A DNA stretch of 21,628 bases from Magnetospira sp. (GCA_028277325.1 JANQGL010000317.1:1-21628); one strand, 5' to 3'; counted from the first letter of the stretch, positions 11,310 through 18,005 are shown. Made by a program: numbers and translations. Notes: generated by a model from the sequence alone, not told the origin.

Positions 11310-11331
11310 CATATTATGAAAGTATTATATG
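11310..11331. repeat. AT-rich imperfect dyad between marR and mdh
   Basis: Plus-strand arms CATATTAT (11310-11317) and ATTATATG (11324-11331) are inverted repeats with one mismatched position, around the 6-bp centre GAAAGT. The same bases contain TATTAT twice, 11 bp apart, and on the minus strand a perfect TATAAT. On the minus strand the second arm is followed by TTTTATCC. It is the most AT-rich patch in the intergenic region. It could be an operator, a distal mdh promoter, or a weak terminator for marR; sequence alone does not decide. Confidence 0.4.
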
Positions 11332-11378
11332 CGCGAAACCTAAGATCAGACCCGCTTCAATCCGGCATCGAGCCCGCC

Positions 11379-11732
11379 CTATTCGACGTCGAGCTGGCGA
11401 CCGGCGCTGACAATGATCTCGCCGAACTCGCGCAGGAACACCGAGCCCTTCACGGTGCGCTGCATCAGCACGCTGCGCCGGTCGTTGTCGTCCACCTTGC
11501 GGCGAACCAGTTCCAGTTCGCTGAGACGATCGATGGCGCGGGTGATCGCCGGCTTGGAGACGTTGAGAATCTGCGCCAGGCCGCGCACGGTGTGCGGTGG
11601 CGACGTGAGGTAGATGGTCAACAGAACGGCCATTTGTCGGGCCGAAAGATCCGGCGCCTCGCGGCTCACGCTTGTCACCATGGCCCGTCGCCACAGGTCA
11701 AGGGCCTGGATTTCGTTCAGCTCGACGCTCAC
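11379..11732 (-). CDS. MarR-family transcriptional regulator
   Basis: A 117-residue winged-helix protein. The recognition region reads HTVRGLAQILNVSKPAITRAIDRLSELELVRR (about residues 46-77), followed by the wing DDNDRRSVLMQRTVKG (about 80-95), with the R of DRR that is typical of MarR wings. Length is short but complete for a minimal MarR dimer subunit. I chose the GTG at 11732 because GGAGG lies about 5 nt before it. A TTG ten codons earlier (11762) has no comparable site and falls in a palindrome that looks like an operator. The effector and targets are unknown. It lies 85 bp behind the aminopeptidase gene and 240 bp before mdh, all on one strand; control of itself is likely, control of the TCA operon is possible but unproven. 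Confidence 0.88.
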   Translation of the reverse strand: MSVELNEIQALDLWRRAMVTSVSREAPDLSARQMAVLLTIYLTSPPHTVRGLAQILNVSKPAITRAIDRLSELELVRRKVDDNDRRSVLMQRTVKGSVFLREFGEIIVSAGRQLDVE

Positions 11733-11748
11733 GCCGCCCTCCGATTCG

Positions 11749-11762
11749 TTGCGAAGTCGCAA
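11749..11762. promoter_or_regulatory. Palindrome upstream of marR, candidate operator
   Basis: TTGCGA (11749-11754) and TCGCAA (11757-11762) form a perfect inverted repeat with a 2-bp centre, 16 bp upstream of the chosen marR GTG and just ahead of its GGAGG. MarR proteins usually bind short palindromes of this size at their own promoters. The fit in position and symmetry is seen in the sequence; binding is inferred. Confidence 0.45.
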
Positions 11763-11817
11763 TTGTTACCCGGTCAGGCAAGGCGCCGCAAGTCTGATTT
11801 TCAACAAGAAACGTATT

Positions 11818-13206
11818 TCAGCATGCCTCGTAACGAGCCGAGAGCATCCCAAACAACGCACGCATTCCCTGCGCTTCGCCGCCTTCCGGACGACCGGGGC
11901 GGGACGTCGTGTTCCAGGCCATCATGTCGACATGGATCCACGGAACCTCCGGCGTCACGAATTCGCGCAGGAACAGGGCGGCGGTCAGGGCACCGCCGTG
12001 GCGGCTTTCGGCGTCATTGGTCAGATCGGCCGTCTTGCCCTCGATCTGCCGCCGGTAGGGCAGCCACAGGGGCAGCCGCCACAGCGGGTCGGCGGCCGCC
12101 GCCGCGGCGTCGAGCAGGGCGCCGGCCACCGCGTCGTCGTTGCTGAACAGGGCCGGCAGGTCGGTGCCCAGGGCGACCCGGGCGGCGCCGGTCAGGGTCG
12201 CGCAGTCGATCAGCAGGTCCGGCGACTCGCGGCAGGCCTCGGTCAGGGCGTCGGCCAGGATCACCCGTCCCTCGGCGTCGGTGTGGCCGATCTCCACCGT
12301 CTTGCCGGACCGGGTGCGGATCACGTCGAGCGGCCGGATGGCGTTGCCGGCGACGCTGTTCTCCACCGCCGGGATCAGCACCCGCAGGCGCACCGGCAAC
12401 CCGGCGTCCATGATCATCCGGGCGAGGCCCAGCACGTGCGCGGCGCCGCCCATGTCCTTTTTCATGGTCTTCATGAACTCGGCCGGTTTCAGGCCGAGGC
12501 CGCCGGTGTCGAAGCAGACCCCCTTGCCGACCAGGGTCAGGCGGGGCGCCCCGGGGTCGCCCCAGGACAGGTCGATCAGGCGCGGCGCCTCGGCGGCCGC
12601 CCGGCCGACCGCGTGAATGGCCGGATAGTCCTCGGTCAGCAGGTCGTCGCCGACGACGACCCGCAGCGCGGCACCAAAGGAGTCGGCCAGCCCGGCCGCC
12701 GCCTCGGCCAATCGGGCCGGACCGAGATCGCCGGCCGGGCGGTTGATCAGGTCGCGGACCAGGGTCGTCGCGTCAAGGGCGCGGGTCACCGCCGCGCGGT
12801 CGCAGCCGGCGGGCCAGCACAGGCGCGCGGTCGGCGGCGTCACGATCCGGAACCGCCCGAACCGGTAGTCGGCCAGGCCCCAGCCGAGCGCCACCCGCGC
12901 CGGGTCGACCGCCGCCGCCGTTTCCAGGGCATAGATGCCGCCGGGCAGCGCCTGGGCGATCCCGGCCCAGCCCCACAGGTCGCCATGGACCGGGTCGGGA
13001 TCGTCGCCGAGCCCCGCCAGGACCCGCGCCAGGCCGCCCGAGGCGCCGGGCAGCAGGCAGGTCTCGCCGGTCTTGGCGGCGAATCCGGTGGCCTCCAGCC
13101 AGGCGGCGTGCTGCGGGTGGGCGGTCCGCCAGGCGTCGAGACCGGTCGGGCGCAGCGGTTCGAGGGGAACGGCGTCGGGTTCGGGATCGCACAGGGTGGC
13201 GGTCAT
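11818..13206 (-). CDS. Leucyl aminopeptidase family protein (peptidase M17)
   Basis: A 462-residue cytoplasmic dinuclear-metal aminopeptidase that removes N-terminal residues from peptides. The catalytic C-terminal domain is complete: VGKGVCFDTGGLGLKP contains the Lys and Asp metal ligands and the catalytic Lys, MKKDMGG a further Asp ligand, and HTDAEGR the last Asp and Glu ligands and the Arg. The residue before TDAEGR is His where PepA has Asn; it is not a metal ligand in PepA. The closing segment NTTSRPGRPEGGEAQGMRAL is typical. It is shorter than E. coli PepA (about 500 residues), with a reduced N-terminal domain, as in the second M17 type of alphaproteobacteria. GAGGAG lies 9 nt before the ATG. 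It is 58 bp behind the aquaporin gene and might share its transcript, with no obvious functional tie to arsenic. Confidence 0.93.
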   Translation of the reverse strand: MTATLCDPEPDAVPLEPLRPTGLDAWRTAHPQHAAWLEATGFAAKTGETCLLPGASGGLARVLAGLGDDPDPVHGDLWGWAGIAQALPGGIYALETAAAVDPARVALGWGLADYRFGRFRIVTPPTARLCWPAGCDRAAVTRALDATTLVRDLINRPAGDLGPARLAEAAAGLADSFGAALRVVVGDDLLTEDYPAIHAVGRAAAEAPRLIDLSWGDPGAPRLTLVGKGVCFDTGGLGLKPAEFMKTMKKDMGGAAHVLGLARMIMDAGLPVRLRVLIPAVENSVAGNAIRPLDVIRTRSGKTVEIGHTDAEGRVILADALTEACRESPDLLIDCATLTGAARVALGTDLPALFSNDDAVAGALLDAAAAAADPLWRLPLWLPYRRQIEGKTADLTNDAESRHGGALTAALFLREFVTPEVPWIHVDMMAWNTTSRPGRPEGGEAQGMRALFGMLSARYEAC

Positions 13207-13229
13207 CGGATCGGGCTCCTCGGATCGGG
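13206..13229 (-). repeat. 10-bp direct repeat bracketing the aminopeptidase ribosome binding site
   Basis: In the minus-strand sense CCCGATCCGA occurs at 13229-13220 and again at 13215-13206. The copies are separated only by GGAG, which forms the Shine-Dalgarno of the aminopeptidase gene. The second copy ends in the A of the ATG. The repeat is exact with a 14-bp period. It may be a past duplication; function unknown. Confidence 0.6.
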
Positions 13230-13264
13230 GTCAGCCCTCCCAATTGGCCACCGCCGGCCGCCTG

Positions 13265-13948
13265 TCAAGCCCCTTGCGCCGCCCGGTCCCGCAACAGCCA
13301 TCCGAACGCCAGGGTCGCCGCCACCGCGCCGGCCAGCTGCGCGGCGACGAAGCCGGGTGCGTGCAGCGGCAGGATGCCGGAGAAGGTGTCGGTGAACGCC
13401 CGCGCCGCGGTCACCGCCGGGTTGGCGAACGAGGTCGACGAGGTGAACCAGTAGCCGGCGGTGATGAACAGGCCCACCGCGTAGGGCACCGCCTCCGGCC
13501 GGAACCGCAGGCAGCCGTAGATCGACGCCAGCAGCCCGAAGGTGGCCACGAACTCCCCGGTCCATTGCCCCGGGCCGGTTCGGGCATGCTGCGAGAGCTG
13601 GAGCAGCGACTGGTCGAACATCCCGTGCGCCACCGCCACGCCGACCAGCCCGCCGATCGCCTGGACCGCCACGTAGAGCATCGCCTCGCCGGCCGGCAAC
13701 GCGCGCCGCAGCGCGAATCCCAGGGTCACCGCCGGGTTGAAATGGGCTCCCGAGACGGGGCCGAGGATCAGGATCAGCACGACCAGGATGGCGCCGGTGG
13801 CGACGGTGTTGCCGAGCAGCGCGATCGCCACGTTGCCGCCGGCCAGGGTCTCGCCCATGATCCCGGAGCCGACCACGGTGGCCAGGAGGAACGCCGTACC
13901 GATCGCCTCGGCGGCGAGCCGCCGAGGCAGGTCGAACGGCGCCGTCAT
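13265..13948 (-). CDS. aqpS: AqpS-like aquaporin (MIP family), arsenic-linked
   Basis: A 227-residue channel with six predicted membrane spans and the two pore half-helices of the family: HFNPAVT with N71-P-A, and FANPAVTAAR with N176-P-A. The arginine that follows the second NPA in water and glycerol channels is replaced by valine (V179), which widens the selectivity filter. As far as I recall, this substitution is also present in AqpS of rhizobial ars operons, which conducts arsenite. Its ATG overlaps the stop of the ArsR-ArsC gene in ATGA, so the two are coupled. The role inferred from context is downhill exit of arsenite after ArsC reduces arsenate. A plain glycerol or water channel is the alternative, but the neighbour argues against it. 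Confidence 0.88.
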   Translation of the reverse strand: MTAPFDLPRRLAAEAIGTAFLLATVVGSGIMGETLAGGNVAIALLGNTVATGAILVVLILILGPVSGAHFNPAVTLGFALRRALPAGEAMLYVAVQAIGGLVGVAVAHGMFDQSLLQLSQHARTGPGQWTGEFVATFGLLASIYGCLRFRPEAVPYAVGLFITAGYWFTSSTSFANPAVTAARAFTDTFSGILPLHAPGFVAAQLAGAVAATLAFGWLLRDRAAQGA

Positions 13949-14784
13949 TGCGGACGCGCGCCGATGGCGTCGAGGCGCTTCTGCAGGGTCAGGCGGTCCA
14001 CCGCCGCCATCGGCAGGTTGCAGAACACGTCGATACGGCGTTCGAGCATCCGGTAGACGTCATGGAAGATGTAGCCGATCTCGGCCTCGGTGCCGGTCGC
14101 CTCGGCCGGATCGGGCACCCCCCAGTGGGCGGACATCGGCCGGCCCGGCCAGACCGGACAGCTCTCGCCGGCCGCGTTGTCACAGACCGTGAACACGAAA
14201 TCCATCTGCGGAGCGCCCGGCTCGGTGAACTCGGTCCAGTCCTTGGACCGCAGATCCCCGGTCGGATAGTTGAGATGCCGCAGCAGCGCCAGGGCGTGCG
14301 GATTGACGTTCCCGGAAGGCTTGCTGCCGGCGCTGTAGGCCATGAATCGCCCCTGGCCCAGCCGGTTGAGGATGCTCTCCGCCATGATGCTGCGGCAGGA
14401 ATTGCCCGTGCACAGGAACAGTACGTTGAACACTTTGTCGGTCATCGGTCGCTCCGCCGTTTCGCAGGTTCCGCGGCCGGCCATCCCGCACAGGTCGGGC
14501 CGGCCGCCGCAACAGTCCTCGGTGAGAAAGCCGATCAGGCTCCGCACCCCGGCCACGTCCACCGCGTAGAACACCTGCCGGTGCACCCGCCGCGAGACCG
14601 CCAGGCCGCCCCGCTCCAGGTGCGCCAGGTGATGCGACAGGGTGGACGGCATCACCCGGAGCCGGCGCGCGATCTCGCCCGCCGACACCCCGTCCCGGCC
14701 CTCGGCGACCAGCAGCCGGAAGATGTCCAGCCGGACATCCTGGGCCAGCGCCGTCAGGGCCAAAATGGCCTCGTCCTTCCTCAC
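13945..14784 (-). CDS. arsR-arsC: ArsR-ArsC fusion: arsenic-responsive repressor joined to thioredoxin-type arsenate reductase
   Basis: One open frame of 279 residues holds two proteins usually made separately. Residues 1-113 are an ArsR winged helix: VRKDEAILALTALAQDVRLDIF, then SAGEIARRLRVMPSTLSHHLAHLE as the recognition region. The cysteines C91, C92 and C99 (DCCGGRPDLC), plus C107, form a likely As(III) site. Residues 114-279 are a low-molecular-weight-phosphatase-type arsenate reductase: CX5R loop C125-TGNSC-R131, the shuttle cysteines in TVCDNAAGESCPVWPG, then AHWGVPDPAE. No stop separates them. M114 (14445-14443) is preceded by GGAG with 6 nt spacing, so a separate 166-residue ArsC may also be made. 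The GTG at 14784 was chosen because it matches the ArsR N-terminus and sits just after the promoter; the frame is open 31 codons further upstream. Confidence 0.9.
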   Translation of the reverse strand: MRKDEAILALTALAQDVRLDIFRLLVAEGRDGVSAGEIARRLRVMPSTLSHHLAHLERGGLAVSRRVHRQVFYAVDVAGVRSLIGFLTEDCCGGRPDLCGMAGRGTCETAERPMTDKVFNVLFLCTGNSCRSIMAESILNRLGQGRFMAYSAGSKPSGNVNPHALALLRHLNYPTGDLRSKDWTEFTEPGAPQMDFVFTVCDNAAGESCPVWPGRPMSAHWGVPDPAEATGTEAEIGYIFHDVYRMLERRIDVFCNLPMAAVDRLTLQKRLDAIGARPQ

Positions 14785-14820
14785 ATTTCGACAAATATCG
14801 AAATGACTGTGAAAACTCAA
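14784..14820 (-). promoter_or_regulatory. ars promoter with overlapping dyad operator
   Basis: On the minus strand TTGAGT (14820-14815) and TATTTG (14797-14792) are 17 bp apart and form a plausible -35/-10 pair. The -10 is exactly the 6-bp centre of a perfect inverted repeat, CATTTCGA (14805-14798) and TCGAAATG (14791-14784). A repressor bound there would cover the -10. The expected transcription start falls within a base or two of the GTG start codon, so the mRNA would be leaderless; no Shine-Dalgarno is present. ArsR is the obvious candidate ligand. Confidence 0.65.
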
Positions 14821-15080
14821 GAGACGTTGCGATGAATTTTCGATGGAGCGCGACGGACGGGGGAGCGGCGCCCGCACGGCGCAAGGGCGGCCATCGGGCG
14901 GCAGGGGCGGGTGTCCGCGAAACGCGACGCGGCGGGCGTCCTCCTCGGGGGGTGGGATTTTGGACGACGGGGTCCTCGGCCCCGTCGGGGACTTCCGCGC
15001 CTTGCCCGGAGTCGCCGCGTGATCGCCGTGTTCCGTCCGCCCCCCGTCCGGACACTCCTGCGGACGTCGGATTCGGGGCG
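14821..15080. other. Intergenic region between the response regulator and the ars unit
   Basis: I see no convincing gene in these 260 bp, and the frames that cross it look like GC-rich shadows. It holds one perfect stem: CGACGGGG (14965-14972) and CCCCGTCG (14980-14987) with a 7-nt loop. The stem is followed on the minus strand by TCCAAAATCC rather than a U-run, so it is not a standard intrinsic terminator. It could still protect or end the two-component transcript that reaches 15081. Confidence 0.5.
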
Positions 15081-15683
15081 TTAGGCGAGGTCGCGCGCGT
15101 ATCGGATCAGGTCGGCCAGGGAATTGGCGCGCATTTTCTGCATGATGTTGGCGCGGTGGAATTCCACCGTCCGCTCGGCGATCGACAACTCATGGGCGAT
15201 CACCTTGTTCATCTTGCCATCGACCAGGTGATGGAAAACCTCGCGCTCGCGTTCGGTCAGGGACGCGTAGAGGGCCGCCGCGTCGCGTTGATGCTGGGTG
15301 GCTTCCAGTTCGGCCCGCCGGTGATCGAGGGCGCGTTTCACGCAGCCGACGAGGTCGTCATTGTGGAACGGTTTCTCGATGAAATCGAAGGCCCCGAGCT
15401 TGATGGCGCGCACCGCGGTCTGGATATCCCCGTGGCCGCTGACGAACACGATCGGCAGCGCGAATCCGCGCCCCTTCAGGGCGGCCTGAAGCTCCAGCCC
15501 GCCCAGGTCCGGCATCCGCAGATCGACCAGAAGACAGCCGAGCTCGGCCGAGTCCAGCCGTTCGAGAAACGCTCGTGCGCTCGCATAGGCCCGGGTCCGG
15601 TAGCCGACCGCGCCCAGAAGCCGGCACAGGGATTCGCGAAACGCGTCATCGTCATCGATCAGGAGAACAAGCGGTTCGTTCAT
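15081..15683 (-). CDS. FixJ/TodT-type response regulator (receiver + LuxR-type helix-turn-helix)
   Basis: A 200-residue two-domain regulator. The receiver (about 1-120) has the acidic pocket IDDDD (9-13), the phosphoacceptor D54 in LLVDLRMPDLGG, FVSGHGDI with the conserved Ser near 82, and the Lys of FIEKPF near 104. The LuxR/GerE-type DNA-binding domain (about 140-197) begins LTEREREVFHHLVDGKMNKVIAHEL, with recognition helix IAERTVEFHRANIMQKM. D54 and the layout match FixJ. Its ATG overlaps the kinase stop by 4 bp, marking the kinase as its partner. It probably activates transcription when phosphorylated; the target genes are not evident here, and I found no fixK-like gene or nif/fix cluster nearby, so no fixJ symbol is given. 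Confidence 0.94.
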   Translation of the reverse strand: MNEPLVLLIDDDDAFRESLCRLLGAVGYRTRAYASARAFLERLDSAELGCLLVDLRMPDLGGLELQAALKGRGFALPIVFVSGHGDIQTAVRAIKLGAFDFIEKPFHNDDLVGCVKRALDHRRAELEATQHQRDAAALYASLTEREREVFHHLVDGKMNKVIAHELSIAERTVEFHRANIMQKMRANSLADLIRYARDLA

Positions 15684-17308
15684 GGCGCGTCCGTATTGGC
15701 AATGGGAAGCAATACCCGAAACTCGGCCCCGCCGCCCGGCGCGTCGGCGACCTCGATGCGTCCGCCCAGGCCCTCGACGATGGAGGCGCAGAGCGCGAGG
15801 CCCATGCCGACGCCGCGCGGTTTGGTGGTGTAGAACGGCATGAAGATGATTTCGCGGTCTTCCGGGGAAATGCCCGCTCCGTTATCGCGGACAACGATGA
15901 CGAGCCGCTCCCGATCGGCCATTCTGGTCTCGATGCGCACCTCCGGCTCCATCGCCTCCTCGGCGGTATCGAGGCCGTTGAGGACGAGGTTGGCCAGAAC
16001 CTGCTGCAGGCGGACCGGATCGGCGTCGACCGGCGGCAGGTCGCGGGCCAGGAACGTTTCCACCTCGGCCCCGGAACGTTGAATGTCCGGCTCGATCAGC
16101 CGCAGCAGCCGGCGCACCTCGTCGTTCACGCTGATCGAGCTCAGGGCGAGGCCGCCGCCGTCGCGGCTGGACTCCCGCATCCGCGTGATAATCGCGCTGG
16201 CACGGTCGGCCTGGGTCTGGATCTTGTTGATGGAGCGCGTCATCTCGTCGTCGACCGAGCCCTGACGCATCCGATCGGCCGCCAGTTGGGCCTCGATGAA
16301 AATCACCGACAGGGGCTGATTGACCTCGTGGGCGATGGCGCTCCCCATCGCCTCGAGGGAACCGGCGCGGGCCATCCGGCTCAAGGCCTCGCCGCTGCGC
16401 CGGGCCACGCGCTCGGCGTAGCGGCGGTCATCGAACGCGCCGCCGATGAGCAGACCGATCGCCGCCGTCGCCGCGAACAGCACCTGCAGCTCGACCACCG
16501 AATAGTTCTGCTCGACCACCGAGTAGTTCTGAAGGTCGAGCGCCCGGAGGATGGCGAAGGCGGAGGTGTTGGCGATCACCGCCGCCAGCACGCCGCCGGT
16601 AATGCCCTGCTGGGCGGCGATCCAAACCACCGGCAGCATGATCACGTAACCGAAGTTGCCCGCCGCCGCGCCGAGCCCCGCGATGCCGAACCCGAGCGAC
16701 GACATGACGGCCGGCAGGACCACCGCCCGGACGGCGGCGTAGCGCGCCTGCGCCATGTTTCGCGCCAGCCGCCTTTGGTGCCCGGACTCCATCGCGTGGA
16801 ACAGGATCATGAGCAGCGGCGCCGCCATCAGGACGCCCGACAGGTCGCCGACCAGGAACGACAGGAAAACGCCGGCCGCGTCCTCCGGCGGAAATTTGTC
16901 GAACGCCAGGAAGGTCGCCACGGCCAAGCCTCCCGACGACGCGGCGGCGGCCAATCCGACGCCGAGAAACCGCGTGACGTCGCTGGTGCGGCGCAACGGC
17001 ACCTCGCACAGTTCCAGGCCGCGCAACGCGAGTCCCGCGGCGCCGTAAACGAGGGACTGGCGCGAAACCTGGCAGACGTCGAACCAGGAAAACTCCCAGA
17101 CCACCTGCCAGGGATGATTGCCGAGACTCACCCCGACAAACACCACCGGCAGGTAGCGCCAGCCGAACACGGCCGTGAAGGCCACGGTCAGTCCCGGGGC
17201 CGGATAGAACGCGTTCACGTGCGGCGCGAACTCGAACAGGGTCGAGACCTGCCACAGGCACCAGAAGCCGGCGACGTACAGGGCGGATCGCGAAAGATAG
17301 ACGTTCAT
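15680..17308 (-). CDS. MASE1-domain sensor histidine kinase
   Basis: A 542-residue inner-membrane kinase. The first 300 or so residues are a multi-span sensor resembling MASE1 (FYPAPGLTVAFTAVFGWRYL, SFLVGDLSGVLMAAPLLMIL, LPVVWIAAQQGITGG). The dimerisation and phosphoacceptor domain follows, with H327 in SAIAHEVNQPLSV, an H-box of the NtrB/FixL kinase group. The ATPase domain has an N-box NLVLNGLDTAEEA near 440, DNGAGIS from D475, FYTTKPRGVGMGLAL near 490-505, and GGGAEFRVLLP at the end. No PAS or haem domain is present, so it is not an oxygen sensor of the FixL kind; the stimulus is unknown. The 154 bp before it contain TTACGTAA (17417-17424) but no convincing promoter. The sensor part carries a 7-residue tandem duplication. 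Confidence 0.93.
   Translation of the reverse strand: MNVYLSRSALYVAGFWCLWQVSTLFEFAPHVNAFYPAPGLTVAFTAVFGWRYLPVVFVGVSLGNHPWQVVWEFSWFDVCQVSRQSLVYGAAGLALRGLELCEVPLRRTSDVTRFLGVGLAAAASSGGLAVATFLAFDKFPPEDAAGVFLSFLVGDLSGVLMAAPLLMILFHAMESGHQRRLARNMAQARYAAVRAVVLPAVMSSLGFGIAGLGAAAGNFGYVIMLPVVWIAAQQGITGGVLAAVIANTSAFAILRALDLQNYSVVEQNYSVVELQVLFAATAAIGLLIGGAFDDRRYAERVARRSGEALSRMARAGSLEAMGSAIAHEVNQPLSVIFIEAQLAADRMRQGSVDDEMTRSINKIQTQADRASAIITRMRESSRDGGGLALSSISVNDEVRRLLRLIEPDIQRSGAEVETFLARDLPPVDADPVRLQQVLANLVLNGLDTAEEAMEPEVRIETRMADRERLVIVVRDNGAGISPEDREIIFMPFYTTKPRGVGMGLALCASIVEGLGGRIEVADAPGGGAEFRVLLPIANTDAP
16490..16531 (-). repeat. 21-bp tandem duplication inside the kinase sensor domain
   Basis: Two adjacent 21-bp units (16490-16510 and 16511-16531) differ at a single base. 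They are in frame and encode QNYSVVE twice in a row, near residues 260-273, between predicted membrane segments just before the cytoplasmic kinase core. The duplication keeps the frame. The near-identity suggests recent origin or slippage. Confidence 0.9.
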
Positions 17309-17462
17309 GGGCGCTCCGAAGGCGCGTCGATTCCCTTGCCACGTGGCGACACCGCCGACCGCCGGGCTTTCTCGGCCCGAACCCTTGCTTGAATCGGTTG
17401 GAGGTCCCTGCTCTTTTTACGTAACTCAGCGGAAACCGCAACAGCAATGTCGGGTCGTCGCG

Positions 17463-18005
17463 TCACGGCGCGAGGATTGTCCGAAAATACGTGACCATGG
17501 ATGGCGAGTCCCATTCGGCCGCACCCGCGAGGCGCGCCATTTCGCGGCCGTCGCGATCAATGATCACCGAGGCCGGCAGGCCGCGCACGCCAAGGTCACG
17601 GACCAGGGCCGACCCGTCGTCGTGGAAGAACCGGAGATGGTCCAGGCCGCGCCGGACCAGCAGCGCGCGCGCCCTGTCCAGCGCCGCGCCCTTGTCCTCC
17701 GACACCGCGACCACCGCCAGCCCCTCGTCGCCAAGCCGTTCCTGCAGCCGATCCAGGGACGGCAGTTCGGCCAGACAGGGCGCGCACCAGGTGGCCCAGA
17801 AGTTCAACAACACCACTTTGCCGCGGAACGCGGCGATGCTAGTTTGGGACCCGGCGGCGTCGAGGAACATGCGTCCGGTCACCGGCTTCGGGGGCTCGGT
17901 CGGGATCGGTCGGCGGTCCGCGTCGTCGTCGGCCGCGCGGGCCGTCGGCAGGCCCGCCGCCAGGGCGGCGGCAAGGATCGTCCGGAAAAGGAAGTTGCGA
18001 AGCAT
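17463..18005 (-). CDS. TlpA-like thioredoxin-fold protein, exported
   Basis: A 180-residue TlpA/ResA-type protein. An N-terminal signal peptide (MLRNFLFRTILAAALAAG, then a PTARA-type cleavage site near residue 24) sends it to the periplasm. The thioredoxin fold follows: FRGKVVLLNFWATWCAPC with C74-A-P-C77, VVAVSEDKG, and the cis-proline segment GVRGLPASVIIDRDG. The role is probably thiol-disulfide reduction in the periplasm, for example of cytochrome c or other cysteine proteins; the partner is unknown. The frame is open far upstream on the opposite side of argH, but the signal peptide fixes the start. It is transcribed divergently from argH with only 45 bp between start codons. As far as I recall, TlpA next to argH is common in alphaproteobacteria. 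Confidence 0.93.
   Translation of the reverse strand: MLRNFLFRTILAAALAAGLPTARAADDDADRRPIPTEPPKPVTGRMFLDAAGSQTSIAAFRGKVVLLNFWATWCAPCLAELPSLDRLQERLGDEGLAVVAVSEDKGAALDRARALLVRRGLDHLRFFHDDGSALVRDLGVRGLPASVIIDRDGREMARLAGAAEWDSPSMVTYFRTILAP

Noticed and set aside
11733..11762. Ten-codon longer MarR protein starting at TTG 11762
   Set aside because: TTG is a rare start, no Shine-Dalgarno precedes it, and the GTG at 11732 has GGAGG at good spacing.
14785..14877. Thirty-one-codon longer ArsR-ArsC starting at the upstream GTG
   Set aside because: This stretch contains the likely promoter and operator, and the ArsR family begins at the RKDEAILALTALA segment.
14965..14987. Perfect 8-bp stem as an intrinsic terminator of the two-component operon
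   Set aside because: The stem is real, but no U-run follows it on the minus strand, so I do not call a terminator.
17309..17462. Promoter for the kinase-regulator operon (TTGCGG / TAAAAA, and the TTACGTAA palindrome)
   Set aside because: The hexamers are poor and the spacer is only 16 bp. The 8-bp palindrome could be chance, and no FNR/FixK-type TTGAT-N4-ATCAA box is seen.
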